Positions 52,524-60,873 of a stretch of DNA of 64,000 nt are shown one piece after another (position 1 is the first letter of the stretch; each line of letters opens with the position of its first letter). The position numbers and the translations under genes were made by a program. Source of the stretch: Pseudomonas sp. ICMP22404 (GTDB lineage Bacteria; Pseudomonadota; Gammaproteobacteria; Pseudomonadales; Pseudomonadaceae); the NCBI RefSeq assembly GCF_006227205.1, contig NZ_VCNG01000006.1, positions 62,001-126,000 on the forward strand. The letters run 5' to 3'. The notes under the pieces are model-generated. The model was not told the DNA's origin, did no database searches, and was given only the letters and a program-made list of their open reading frames with translations.

Positions 52524-53102
52524 TCAGTCAGCGACCCGGATGCTCAGGGTGTTGGCCATTCGGTTCCCCACCCCGGCACTCTGGTTCACCTGGATGACCC
52601 CTCGGCTGCCGGTGAAGGCCTGGTCGCTGGTAACGACCTGGCGACTGCCGGTTGGGGCGCCAGTTGCTCCTGAGTTCGGTAACAGCGCCACGTTCTGTTG
52701 AGAAAGCGCGCTGTCGTCAATGCTCTGCGGCTGGGCGCTGATGCCCACCCGCATGGCATTGGCCATCTGGTTGTTGGCTCCGGCGGACTGGTTGACGCCC
52801 AGCACACCGTTGCCATTGCTGAAAGAGCTGCCGCCAATGCGGGCGGTCGCGTTCATGGAAGAGTCGGCGGGGGTGTCCAGCCGTTGGCGGACATAGGTGG
52901 TGGCCTGTGCCTCGGTGCCGATGGCAATGGCCCGGGTGTTGGTTTGCTGGGTCCGATCGCCTGCCGCCTGGTTGACGTTGAAGTTGCCGGTATAACGACT
53001 GCCGGAGTCCTGCAAGTTGGCGCTGCTGACCACCGCCACGCCAGGGTCGGCCAATGCGGTGGATGAGCCGAGGAGGGCGAGCAGGAACAGGATCGGCCTC
53101 AT
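52524..53102 (-). CDS. fapB: FapB, amyloid nucleator / minor subunit
   Basis: A 192-residue secreted protein. The signal peptide (MRPILFLLALLGSSTALA) is followed by three imperfect repeats carrying VNQ-A/S-A-G, at about residues 43-65, 95-120 and 165-190 (FNVNQAAGDRTQQTN, VLGVNQSAGANNQMAN, VIQVNQSAGVGNRMAN). FapB is thought to nucleate FapC fibres and resembles it on a smaller scale. Its ATG lies one base after the fapA stop, so the two are translationally coupled. It is 65 bases upstream of fapC. Confidence 0.94.
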   Translation of the reverse strand: MRPILFLLALLGSSTALADPGVAVVSSANLQDSGSRYTGNFNVNQAAGDRTQQTNTRAIAIGTEAQATTYVRQRLDTPADSSMNATARIGGSSFSNGNGVLGVNQSAGANNQMANAMRVGISAQPQSIDDSALSQQNVALLPNSGATGAPTGSRQVVTSDQAFTGSRGVIQVNQSAGVGNRMANTLSIRVAD

Positions 53103-53103
53103 G

Positions 53104-53550
53104 TCATTGCCCCCCTGCCAGGCGACCCAGCGGGGCCAGGCCGGAGCTCAGCGAGCGGTTGATGGTGCCGGAGATCGCACCGCCGCTGCCGCCACCATGA
53201 CCGGCGCCCATGCCAGGCATACCGTTGGGGCTGGTCACGACATTCAGGCCTTGCACACCCGTGTTTGTATTGAGGGTGTTGCGGATCGACGAACCGCTGG
53301 CGACGCTGGCAAATTCGCCGTCGCTCAGTTCGGTGCTGGTGGTCGCTTGGCTGATTCGAGCGGAAGGGTTGGCATTGACAGTGGTCGGGTAGGGATCCTT
53401 GCCACCGTTGCGACCGATATGGACGGGCTGTACGTCACGGTTGAGGACGATGACGCCGTTGCCCTCGGCCTGTACCGATAGGCTGAACATCGCACCGGCG
53501 GCGCAGCCGATCAACAACAGGACGGTCAAACTTCTATCGAAAGTCCCCAC
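53104..53550 (-). CDS. fapA: FapA, periplasmic amyloid chaperone-like protein
   Basis: A 148-residue exported protein (signal peptide LTVLLLIGCAAGAMFSLSVQA), first gene of the fap operon. The mature part contains RDVQPVHIGRNGGKDPYPT and a Gly-rich GMPGMGAGHGGGSGG tract before LAPLGRLAGG, as in FapA of other pseudomonads. FapA affects which subunit dominates the fibre and is suspected to act as a periplasmic chaperone. The start is GTG at 53550 with AAGGA nine bases upstream, consistent with low expression. A sigma-54-type promoter lies 57 bases upstream. Confidence 0.9.
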   Translation of the reverse strand: MGTFDRSLTVLLLIGCAAGAMFSLSVQAEGNGVIVLNRDVQPVHIGRNGGKDPYPTTVNANPSARISQATTSTELSDGEFASVASGSSIRNTLNTNTGVQGLNVVTSPNGMPGMGAGHGGGSGGAISGTINRSLSSGLAPLGRLAGGQ

Positions 53551-53606
53551 GGTATCGATTCCTTCTTCGGTGGGCTGGCCCTGGTCCAGCGTTGCGAAGG
53601 GGGAAG

Positions 53607-53622
53607 AGCAGATGTCGTGCCG
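53607..53622 (-). promoter_or_regulatory. Sigma-54 (-24/-12) promoter of the fap operon
   Basis: On the minus strand the sequence is CGGCACGACATCTGCT. It matches the consensus TGGCACG-N4-TTGCW with the invariant GG and GC twelve bases apart; the differences are the first T and the first T of TTGC. The predicted start near 53596 gives a leader of about 45 bases before fapA. The nearby sigma-54 activator gene supports it. Confidence 0.72.
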
Positions 53623-53685
53623 GGTTCTTAAAAGTCTTTGGATTCAATGGGTTGGTCGTGATGGCACAACGGCTGGGACGGGACC

Positions 53686-53847
53686 TGTTTCATAGTTGAG
53701 ACAAGGCATATGACGGTCAATAGGCCATCAGCTGTCCAGTGGCTCTGGATCCAGGCTTTTGAGGGAGTGTTTCAGCGCGTTGACAGTTGGGATGACAAAC
53801 CGGTGAAACAGCTTTGGATCCGGGTTTGACGCGAGGGGGATGTTTCA
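53686..53847. promoter_or_regulatory. TGTTTCA cluster, candidate activator binding region for fap
   Basis: TGTTTCA occurs at 53686, 53768 and 53841 and its complement TGAAACA at 53804-53810, four copies in 162 bases. The copies at 53768 and 53804 face each other about 29 bases apart. They lie 90-250 bases upstream of the predicted start, the usual location for enhancer sites of sigma-54 activators. The link to the activator encoded at 47138-48463 is inference. The gap 53551-53898 holds no gene. Confidence 0.5.
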
Positions 53848-53898
53848 AGAGTGGAACGGAGTGGCACTATGCCGGCACCTCATTCCGTGGGGATCTGC

Positions 53899-54423
53899 TC
53901 AGGCCTGGAGCAGATGGGCCACGGCTGTGAACACTTGGCTTTGGCGCTGCGCCCAGTCCCCTTCGATCATCTGAAAAGGTTGCTGGTGTCGGATCAACCA
54001 ATCCTCGATGGCCGCGAAAAACTGCAAGCGTTGCGCCAGTTCTGGTTGGCAACGCAGGCCATCCCCCGTCCATTCGACTTGCTCGGGGCTCAACAGCAGA
54101 TGCAGGTCGTAGTGGCGCTCCAGCAAGGCTGGCTCCAGCCAGTCCGGGCAGTCGCCGAACAGGGTCTGGCTCCAGAGAATATTGCTCAACAGATGGGTAT
54201 CGAGGATCAGCAGCGTCGGTTTTCGGGCCCTGGCTGTGTCTTCCCAGGCCAGTTGTCCGAGAGCGATATCGGTGATGTCATCCAGGCAAGTGTCGCGGGG
54301 GTGCTGCTCCATGAAGTGGCGGACGTATTCGTCCACCCGCAAGCCACCGAAGTGTTCCTGCAATCGCTCCGCCAGCCAGCTCTTGCCGGCAGACTCGGGC
54401 CCCGTCAGCACTACCACCTTCAT
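53899..54423 (-). CDS. NadR-like nicotinamide riboside kinase / AAA ATPase
   Basis: A 174-residue P-loop protein with Walker A GPESAGKSWLAERLQ at residues 8-22, followed by VDEYVRHFM and LLILDTHLLSN. It matches the kinase domain of NadR (AAA_28), which phosphorylates nicotinamide riboside to NMN. It lacks the NMN adenylyltransferase and regulator domains of full NadR. The start at 54423 overlaps the pnuC stop by four bases; longer in-frame starts are rejected. With PnuC it forms a nicotinamide riboside uptake and trapping pair. Confidence 0.87.
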   Translation of the reverse strand: MKVVVLTGPESAGKSWLAERLQEHFGGLRVDEYVRHFMEQHPRDTCLDDITDIALGQLAWEDTARARKPTLLILDTHLLSNILWSQTLFGDCPDWLEPALLERHYDLHLLLSPEQVEWTGDGLRCQPELAQRLQFFAAIEDWLIRHQQPFQMIEGDWAQRQSQVFTAVAHLLQA

Positions 54424-54983
54424 GCGCGCAGGGCCGGGTCGGCGCGCCATTCCCGCCAGCCCTGCACGGCCAGCAAGGTGAACAGGGCGTAGAGCGCCGC
54501 GGTCAGGTACAGGCCCTTGTAGATGAACAGGCCAACGAAGATCACGTCCAGGGCAATCCACAAAGGCCAGCATTGCACGCGCTTCTGGGCCATCCACCAC
54601 TGGGCCACGAGGCTGAAGCCGGTGAGCGCCGCGTCGAGCCAGGGCTGGGCGGCGTCGGTCCAGTGCGCCATGGCAGCGCCCAGCACCAGGCTGCCTGCCG
54701 CCCCAGCCGCCAGGCCAATCAGAACCGACGGGCCACCCAGGCGGGTGACCTGGCGTCCGTCATGCTGTTGGCCGGCGCGGGTCCATTGCCACCAGCCGTA
54801 CAGTTGCAGCGCGGCGTAGACCACTTGCAACAGCATGTCCGAGTACAACTTCACGTCGTAGAAAATCCAGCTGTACAGCAACACCATGATCAGGCCGATC
54901 GGCCAGCACCAGGGGTTCTGCTTGACGGTCAACCAGACAGCGATCACGCCGAGGGCTGCGGCAAACAGTTCAAGCCCGGACAT
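54420..54983 (-). CDS. pnuC: Nicotinamide riboside transporter PnuC
   Basis: A 187-residue inner-membrane protein with seven hydrophobic segments. The family core shows KQNPWCWPIGLI, YSDMLLQVVYAALQLYGWWQWTRAG and, later, WWMAQKRVQCWPLWIALDVIFVGLF, including the Trp-rich substrate-binding motif. It imports nicotinamide riboside by facilitated diffusion coupled to phosphorylation. The ATG is preceded by AAGGA. It overlaps the kinase gene by ATGA at 54420-54423. Confidence 0.93.
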   Translation of the reverse strand: MSGLELFAAALGVIAVWLTVKQNPWCWPIGLIMVLLYSWIFYDVKLYSDMLLQVVYAALQLYGWWQWTRAGQQHDGRQVTRLGGPSVLIGLAAGAAGSLVLGAAMAHWTDAAQPWLDAALTGFSLVAQWWMAQKRVQCWPLWIALDVIFVGLFIYKGLYLTAALYALFTLLAVQGWREWRADPALRA

Positions 54984-55066
54984 GGCGGTTCCTTGGGGAA
55001 TGGAGAAGGGGGGCGATTGTAAACGTTATGGCGGGCGCAGCTCCAACATCAATGTTGGATGTGCCG

Positions 55067-55307
55067 ACGCTATCGCGAGCAGGCTCGCTCCCACAGGGGG
55101 GAGCCGGGTTGATTGCAGGATCTGTGGCCGCCAGAGAGATCTGTGGGGGCGAGCTTGCTCGCGAAGGCGGTGTGCCTGTCACAGGTGTGTTGGATGTGCT
55201 GCCGTCTTCGCGGGCAAGCCCGGCTCCCACAGGAGGCCGGGTTGATCGCGAGATCTATGGTCGCCAGCAGCCTCTGTGGGAGCGAGCCTGCTCGCGATGG
55301 CGGTGGG
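55067..55307. repeat. REP cluster: one REPIN flanked by two single REPs
   Basis: A single REP (GCGAGCAGGCTCGCTCCCAC, 55067-55095), then a REPIN at 55142-55231 with arms TGTGGGGGCGAGCTTGCTCG and CGGGCAAGCCCGGCTCCCAC, then a single REP at 55275-55307 ending just before the chemoreceptor stop codon. Three REP events in 240 bases fill the gap between pnuC and the chemoreceptor gene. Confidence 0.88.
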
Positions 55308-55313
55308 TCAGCT

Positions 55314-56948
55314 TTAGACCCGGAACTGCTTGAGCAGGCCGTTCAGCTGTTCGCTCAGTGCCTTGAGGCGCGTGCTTGCCAGGCTCGATTGTTCCGCCGC
55401 CAGGGCGGTGCTGTGGGACAGGCCGGCGGCCTGGGTGACGTTCTGGTTGATGTCCTCTACCACGTGGGCCTGTTGCAGGGTGGCACTGGCGATGGAGGCG
55501 TTCAGGCTGTTGAGATTGCGCAGGGCCTGACCGATGGCGTTGAGGCTGGCACCCGCCAGGCCGGCCTGTTCGATGGTCAGCTGCGAGGCGCGGCTGCTGT
55601 CGCTGATGACTTTCACCGCGGCTTCGGAGTGAGTTTGCAAGCGCTCGATCATCCCCTGGATCTCGGCGGTGGACTTCTGCGTGCGCTGGGCCAGCAACCT
55701 CACCTCATCAGCCACCACCGCAAACCCCCGGCCTTGCTCCCCGGCGCGAGCGGCTTCGATCGCGGCGTTGAGGGCCAGCAGGTTGGTCTGTTCGGCGATG
55801 GAGCGGATGACCTCCAGCACGCTGCCGATCTGGGTGCTTTCGCTGGCCAGGGTACGAATCACTTCAACCGCTTGGTCGATGGTCTGGGAAAGACGGTCGA
55901 TCTGCTGCAAGCTACCATCGATGTTGACTTGGCCCTGCTGGGCCTGGGACTCGGCGTCGCGCATTTCACTGGCGGCATGTTCGGCGTTCTTGGCCACATC
56001 CTGGACGCCATAGGTCACTTCGTTGATCGCCGTGGCCACCAACTCCATCTGCTGCGATTGCTGTTGGCTGCGCTCCTGGGCCTGGGCGGCGTCGCTGCCC
56101 AATTCGCTGGACGATTGCCCCAGGGCGCTGGCAGAAACCTGCAGCTGGCTCACCACCTCGCGCAGCTTGGTCGTGAACGCGTTGAAGTGGCGCGCCAGTT
56201 GGGTGACTTCATCCTGGCCATGGGTGTCGAGGGTGCGGGTCAGGTCGCTTTCACCGCTAGCAATGTTGGCCATCGCGTTCACCGTCTCTTGCAGGGGCCG
56301 CACGATGCTGCGCACGATCAGGGTCAACAGCAGGCTCATGATCAGTGCGATCGTCAGGCCCACCAGCGAGGCCTTGATCAGTTGGGCCAGGAACTCGGCC
56401 TGTACGTCATCCACGTATACGCCCGAACCGATGATCCAGCCCCAGGGTTCGAACAGTTTGACGTAGGACGTCTTGCCGACCGGTGCCTCGGCGCCCGGTT
56501 TCGGCCATAGATAGTTCACCATCCCGGCACCCTTGGCCTTGGCGATGATGACCATCTCGTTGAACAGTGCGAAACCGTTCGGGTCGCGGATCGCCGAGAG
56601 GTTCTGGCCTTCTAGCTTCGGGTTGGTCGGGTGCATGATCATGACCGGGGTCAGGTCATTGATCCAGAAATAGTCGGTTTCGTTATAGCGCAGGCCACGC
56701 ACGGCACTGAGGGCCTGTTTCTGGGCGGCTTCGCGGGTCAGGGTGCCGGCGGTTTCCAGGCCATGGTAGTAGCTCAGCACGCCGCTGGCGGTCTGGACCA
56801 CATGCTGGGTTTTCTGCACCTTGGCCTGATAGAGATCGCTGTGGATCTGTTTCAGCATCAGGGCACCCAGCGTGAATACCATCAAGATGGCCACGACGAG
56901 GATGAGCCACAAGCGTCGGCTGATCGACACATTGCGCAAGCTATTCAT
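55314..56948 (-). CDS. Methyl-accepting chemotaxis protein, single Cache sensor
   Basis: A 544-residue chemoreceptor. Transmembrane helices are at about 12-32 and 190-212. A periplasmic sCache domain ([29 protein letters not shown] and [21 protein letters not shown] in two parts) lies between them. HAMP follows ([11 protein letters not shown]), then the signalling tip [19 protein letters not shown] and [19 protein letters not shown]. The sensor resembles those of receptors for short-chain carboxylates (McpP-type in P. putida) from memory, but the ligand is not proven. A REP follows the stop immediately. Confidence 0.93.
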   Translation of the reverse strand: MNSLRNVSISRRLWLILVVAILMVFTLGALMLKQIHSDLYQAKVQKTQHVVQTASGVLSYYHGLETAGTLTREAAQKQALSAVRGLRYNETDYFWINDLTPVMIMHPTNPKLEGQNLSAIRDPNGFALFNEMVIIAKAKGAGMVNYLWPKPGAEAPVGKTSYVKLFEPWGWIIGSGVYVDDVQAEFLAQLIKASLVGLTIALIMSLLLTLIVRSIVRPLQETVNAMANIASGESDLTRTLDTHGQDEVTQLARHFNAFTTKLREVVSQLQVSASALGQSSSELGSDAAQAQERSQQQSQQMELVATAINEVTYGVQDVAKNAEHAASEMRDAESQAQQGQVNIDGSLQQIDRLSQTIDQAVEVIRTLASESTQIGSVLEVIRSIAEQTNLLALNAAIEAARAGEQGRGFAVVADEVRLLAQRTQKSTAEIQGMIERLQTHSEAAVKVISDSSRASQLTIEQAGLAGASLNAIGQALRNLNSLNASIASATLQQAHVVEDINQNVTQAAGLSHSTALAAEQSSLASTRLKALSEQLNGLLKQFRV

Positions 56949-57162
56949 ACGCTGTCACTCCAGTTTCTTGTTCTTGTCATCCACGGCCGGTGGATTGCCC
57001 CCTGGGCCATAACGCGTCGGCGTTATGAGGGCTTGTCTGATAGGATTTCGGCCTCGCGGCGCAAAACCTGAGCCTGCCTTTGATTTTTCATTGGTTTTTT
57101 GGGCTATGGCGCAGTTATCGTGCACCCGCTGCTCGTAAGGGCATGACACTTGATTATCGATG

Positions 57163-57187
57163 AGGCCCTGCTGACAGGGCCTTTCTT
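57163..57187 (+). terminator. Terminator-like hairpin in the uppP leader
   Basis: AGGCCCTG and CAGGGCCT form a perfect 8-bp stem with loop CTGA, followed by TTCTT, ten bases before the uppP ATG and overlapping the region just upstream of its GGGGG ribosome binding site. It could be the terminator of an unseen upstream transcript or an attenuator of uppP. It is the only hairpin in the 248-base gap after the chemoreceptor start. Confidence 0.6.
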
Positions 57188-57196
57188 GGGGGATGA

Positions 57197-58027
57197 ATGG
57201 ATTTGTGGACTGCCTTTCAGGCACTGATTCTTGGCATTGTAGAAGGTCTGACGGAATTCCTGCCGATTTCCAGCACGGGGCACCAGATCGTTGTCGCCGA
57301 CTTGCTCGGGTTCGGTGGGGAACGGGCCATGGCGTTCAACATCATCATCCAGTTGGGGGCGATCCTGGCAGTGGTCTGGGAATTCCGGCGCAAGATCTTC
57401 GACGTGGTGTTGGGTTTGCCCACCCAACCCAGTGCCCGGCGGTTTACCGCCAACCTGTTGATCGCCTTCCTGCCAGCCGTGGTGCTGGGCGTGCTGTTTG
57501 CGGATCTGATCCACGAATACCTGTTCAACCCGATCACAGTGGCCGCCGCGCTGGTGGTGGGTGGTTTCATCATGCTGTGGGCCGAACAGCGCCAGCATGA
57601 AGTACACGCCGAAACGGTGGACGACATCACCTGGAAAGATGCAATCAAGGTCGGTCTGGCCCAGTGCCTGGCGATGATTCCCGGCACCTCCCGTTCCGGC
57701 TCGACCATCATCGGCGGGTTGCTGTTCGGCCTGTCGCGCAAGACCGCGACCGAGTTCTCCTTCTTCCTGGCCATGCCGACCATGGTCGGTGCGGCTGTCT
57801 ACTCGGGCTACAAATACCGCGCGCTTTTCGTACCGGCGGACTTCCCGGTGTTTGCCATCGGTTTCGTCACCGCGTTCATCTTCGCCATGATCGCCGTCAA
57901 GGGGTTGCTGCGGTTCATCGCCAACCACAGCTATGCGGTGTTCGCCTGGTATCGGATCGTGTTCGGCTTGTTGATCCTGGCGACCTGGCAATTCGGTTGG
58001 GTCGACTGGACAAGCGCCCGGCCATGA
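57197..58027 (+). CDS. uppP: Undecaprenyl-diphosphatase UppP (BacA)
   Basis: A 276-residue inner-membrane enzyme that dephosphorylates undecaprenyl pyrophosphate to recycle the lipid carrier of peptidoglycan and LPS synthesis; it confers bacitracin resistance when abundant. The conserved blocks are [20 protein letters not shown], with catalytic Glu17 and Glu21, and [28 protein letters not shown]. There are eight or so hydrophobic segments. The ATG at 57197 has GGGGG just upstream. Its stop overlaps the DUF1294 gene start (ATGA at 58024-58027). Confidence 0.96.
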   Translation: MDLWTAFQALILGIVEGLTEFLPISSTGHQIVVADLLGFGGERAMAFNIIIQLGAILAVVWEFRRKIFDVVLGLPTQPSARRFTANLLIAFLPAVVLGVLFADLIHEYLFNPITVAAALVVGGFIMLWAEQRQHEVHAETVDDITWKDAIKVGLAQCLAMIPGTSRSGSTIIGGLLFGLSRKTATEFSFFLAMPTMVGAAVYSGYKYRALFVPADFPVFAIGFVTAFIFAMIAVKGLLRFIANHSYAVFAWYRIVFGLLILATWQFGWVDWTSARP

Positions 58028-58452
58028 ACGATTCCGGCACGCGCAGGCACGCGGCCCGCAATAATGGGGGCGTCGTGCAGAACCTTCGGCTCAAGTTGAT
58101 CGTATTGGCGTTGCTGTGCGCGCTGCCGCTGACGGGCTCGCTGTTGCTCGGGTTGCAGGAGGCATCATGGGTGCCTCTGACGGCCTATGGCGTTGTCAGC
58201 GTCGTGGCGTTCCTGCTGTACTGGAGCGACAAACGCAAGGCCCGTTCCGACGCCTGGCGTACCCCCGAGAACGTACTGCACGCCGTGGAGCTGGCTGGGG
58301 GCTGGCCTGGCGCGTTGCTGGCCCAGCAGGTCTTTCGGCACAAGACCCGAAAGGTGTCGTTTCAAGTGGTGTTCTGGTTCATCGTGCTGCTGCACCAGGC
58401 GTTCTGGGTCGACCAGTTGTTCCTGGGCGGCCATTTGCTGGCCTGGGGGTAA
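58024..58452 (+). CDS. DUF1294 membrane protein
   Basis: A 142-residue protein with three or four transmembrane helices. The DUF1294 signature is [51 protein letters not shown], seen in overlapping segments: [23 protein letters not shown] and RHKTRK. In other bacteria this domain is often joined to a cold-shock domain, but none is present here. Function unknown. Start overlap with uppP indicates co-transcription. Confidence 0.9.
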   Translation: MNDSGTRRHAARNNGGVVQNLRLKLIVLALLCALPLTGSLLLGLQEASWVPLTAYGVVSVVAFLLYWSDKRKARSDAWRTPENVLHAVELAGGWPGALLAQQVFRHKTRKVSFQVVFWFIVLLHQAFWVDQLFLGGHLLAWG

Positions 58453-58454
58453 TG

Positions 58455-58808
58455 TCACTGCAATAGCAAACCGACCTGCGTGCGCTTGGGCAACTTGCTG
58501 ACCACGAGTTGGTGGGAGCGTCGTAGCAGGCCATGCAGTTCCTCGGCACCCAAGGGGTAGGGGGTGTGCATGATGATCCATTGCGCCCGCGCCAGATACG
58601 GGGCGGGATGGATGCCCGGTCGGTCGCAATGTCCCAGGAACAGGTCCTTGTCGACCTTGAACGCCAATGAATCGCTGCGCAGCCCCTGCAGGGCGAACAT
58701 CTTGTTTCCGGCGATGGAAAACACCCGCACGCCGCCCCATTTGTAATCTTCCCTGGCGCCAGGCAAGCCCAGGCAAAACCGTGCGACATCCTCTTCGCTC
58801 AAACTCAT
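58455..58808 (-). CDS. MmcQ/YjbR family protein
   Basis: A 117-residue protein of the MmcQ/YjbR fold: RFCLGLPGAREDYKWGGVRVF, GNKMFALQG, ADKD-like FKVDKDLFLG and the conserved GIHPAPYLARAQWI. The family has a double-stranded-DNA-binding-like fold, but the function is unclear. The start at 58808 has AAGGA six bases upstream and overlaps the stop of the LysR gene (ATGA), so the two are coupled. It converges with the DUF1294 gene. Confidence 0.9.
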   Translation of the reverse strand: MSLSEEDVARFCLGLPGAREDYKWGGVRVFSIAGNKMFALQGLRSDSLAFKVDKDLFLGHCDRPGIHPAPYLARAQWIIMHTPYPLGAEELHGLLRRSHQLVVSKLPKRTQVGLLLQ

Positions 58809-59713
58809 AACGTCCTTTCTCCACAAAGATTGAAGGCTTCCACCAGGTGGTCGAGCCATGCGCGTACCGCCGGCAACATGCCGCGTCGATGGGGATAGAC
58901 CGCCTGCAGCCAGCCATCGGGCAGCGACCATCCCGGTAGCAATTCCACCAGTGTGCCGTCCTTCAACTCCTGCTCGCAATACATGCTCGGTAATAAGGTA
59001 AATCCCAGGCCGGCAAGGACGCAGGCGCGGCGGACAATGAAATCGTCGATGCCCAGGCGTGCTTCCAGGGCCAGTTCGGCGACCTGTCCGTCGGCACTGT
59101 GCAGGCGCAGATGCACCAGGCGATCGCTCTCGAGCGCCCCGAGCACCGGGACTTGTTTGAGGTCCTCGGGTGTTTCGATCCGCCGCCCTTCGACGAACGT
59201 CGGGCTGGCGACCATGATCAACCGCGCCTGACGCAAGCGGCGGGTCATCAGCAACGGGTCTTCGTCACCCAGGTCACGCACCCGCAACGCTACATCGATG
59301 CCCTCGCTCACCAGGTCGACGCGGCGATTGAGCAGGATCATCTCCAATTGGACCTGAGGATATTTTTCCAGGAAGTCGGCCACCACCCCGGCCAATATTT
59401 CGTGGGCCAGCCCCACCGGGCTCGAAACCCGCAGCCGACCACGGGGCGCACTGGACATGCTCGCCACCGCTTCGTCGGCCATTTCCGCCTCCAACAACAT
59501 GGCCTGGCAATGGCGCAGGTAGCGTTCGCCCACCGCTGTCAGTTTCAACTGGCGAGTGGTGCGTTGCAGCAGGCGGGCGCCGAGGCGGTCTTCCAGTTCG
59601 GCAATACGCCTGGACAGTCGCGACTTGGGGATGCCAAGGGTCCGTCCGGCTGCGGCGAAGCCACCGGCTTCGACGACTTTGGCGAAATAGTAGAGATCGT
59701 TGAGGTCTTGCAT
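58805..59713 (-). CDS. LysR-family regulator, divergent from azoR
   Basis: A 302-residue LysR protein. The winged helix is at residues 3-62 (LNDLYYFAKVVEAGGFAAAGRTLGIPKSRLSRRI in parts), followed by the two-lobed effector domain (RGRLRVSSPVGLAHEIL ...). It resembles the QhpR/AaeR-like branch often divergent from a quinone or azo reductase gene. The start at 59713 (MQDLNDLYYF) is a standard LysR N-terminus; the frame is open further, to 59980, but with no ribosome binding site. A 128-base divergent region is shared with azoR, so it probably regulates azoR. Confidence 0.92.
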   Translation of the reverse strand: MQDLNDLYYFAKVVEAGGFAAAGRTLGIPKSRLSRRIAELEDRLGARLLQRTTRQLKLTAVGERYLRHCQAMLLEAEMADEAVASMSSAPRGRLRVSSPVGLAHEILAGVVADFLEKYPQVQLEMILLNRRVDLVSEGIDVALRVRDLGDEDPLLMTRRLRQARLIMVASPTFVEGRRIETPEDLKQVPVLGALESDRLVHLRLHSADGQVAELALEARLGIDDFIVRRACVLAGLGFTLLPSMYCEQELKDGTLVELLPGWSLPDGWLQAVYPHRRGMLPAVRAWLDHLVEAFNLCGERTL

Positions 59714-59841
59714 GTCGGGCTCGATTGTCCTGTCAGTAGAACGAACTATCGCATCATAGCGGGCTAATCGGCTATTGGTTTCATCGGTAGGATGGTCCCC
59801 ATTCGATCGCCCGGTAGCGATCCTCATTGGAGAGCACTCAT

Positions 59842-60450
59842 ATGAAACTTCTGCACATTGATTCGAGCATCCTCGGCGACAACTCCGCTTCCCGCCAATT
59901 GAGCCGTGAGGTGGTCGAGGCCTGGAAAGCCGCCGAACCGGGCGTGGTGGTGACCTACCGCGACCTGGCCGCCGATGCAATCAGTCACTTTTCCGCCCAG
60001 ACGCTGGTTGCGGCCGGTACCAGCGCCGAATTGCGTGACGCCGCGCAGCAGCACGAAGCCGACCTCAGCGCTGCCACGCTGGCTGAGTTCCTCGCGGCGG
60101 ATGCAGTCGTGATCGCTGCGCCGATGTACAACTTCACCGTCCCAACCCAGCTCAAGGCCTGGATCGACCGCATTGCCGTGGCCGGGCAGACGTTCAGCTA
60201 CACCGAAGCCGGCCCGCAAGGCCTGTGTGGCGGCAAGAAGCTGGTGATCGTTTCCACTTCCGGCGGCCTGCATGCCGGTCAGCCGAGCGGTGTGGGTCAT
60301 GAAGACTACTTGAAGCTTCTGTTCGGTTTCCTCGGTATCACCGACATCGAAATCGTCCGTGCCGAGGGCCTGGCCTACGGTGATGACATGCGCAACAAGG
60401 CCATGAGCGACGCCAAGGCGCAGATTGGCGAACAGTTCGCCGCCGCGTAA
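59842..60450 (+). CDS. azoR: FMN-dependent NADH-azoreductase
   Basis: A 202-residue flavodoxin-like FMN enzyme that reduces azo bonds and quinones by two-electron transfer. The FMN phosphate loop is [20 protein letters not shown] at residues 5-24; further motifs are [28 protein letters not shown] and [10 protein letters not shown]. The start at 59842 has GGAGAG upstream; a TTG start five codons earlier is less likely. A divergent LysR gene is the probable regulator, which would induce it on quinone or electrophile exposure. Confidence 0.95.
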   Translation: MKLLHIDSSILGDNSASRQLSREVVEAWKAAEPGVVVTYRDLAADAISHFSAQTLVAAGTSAELRDAAQQHEADLSAATLAEFLAADAVVIAAPMYNFTVPTQLKAWIDRIAVAGQTFSYTEAGPQGLCGGKKLVIVSTSGGLHAGQPSGVGHEDYLKLLFGFLGITDIEIVRAEGLAYGDDMRNKAMSDAKAQIGEQFAAA

Positions 60451-60483
60451 GGCTTGCACAGCGTCATCAAGCCCTGAAATCCC

Positions 60484-60704
60484 GGTGGGAGCGAGCCTGC
60501 TCGCGATAACGATGTACCAGTCACCTCCATGCTGACTGACCCATCGCTTCGCGAGCAGGCTCGCTCCCACACTGGTTTTGGGTCGCTGTGAGATTTGCAT
60601 TCAGCACGACTTTACTGTGGGAGCGAGCCTGCTCGCGATAACGGTGTACCAGTCACCTCCATGCCGACTGACCCACCGCTTTCGCGAGCAGGCTCGCTCC
60701 CACA
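60484..60704. repeat. Two tandem near-identical REPINs
   Basis: Two REPINs, 60484-60571 and 60616-60704, each with arms GTGGGAGCGAGCCTGCTCG and CGAGCAGGCTCGCTCCCAC. Their spacers are nearly identical (both contain GTACCAGTCACCTCCATG followed by GACTGACCCA), so one arose by recent duplication of the other. They fill much of the 423-base gap between azoR and the alpha/beta hydrolase gene; no gene was seen there. Confidence 0.93.
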
Positions 60705-60873
60705 TTGGTTTTTCGGTGGCCGTGAGGTTTGCATCACCCCCTTTGCACATTGATGAATATCGAAACCTTCGTAAAACGCTGTATTCTGTTCATCGGGCTT
60801 TTGGCGCAGGTCGTGCAAGTCCAGGCAGCGAGCGACGGGGCCTTCCTGTCCGCTGGTGAAGGTGGATGATTCG

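Noticed and set aside
53862..53877. A second -24/-12-like sequence (TGGCACTATGCCGGCA) on the plus strand
   Set aside because: Spacing of GG and GC is right, but it points into the 3' end of the minus-strand kinase gene and no plus-strand gene follows.
55067..55307. Clustered repeats that could look like a CRISPR array
   Set aside because: The units are inverted REP pairs of the same class seen across the window, without regular spacing, unique equal-length spacers or cas genes.
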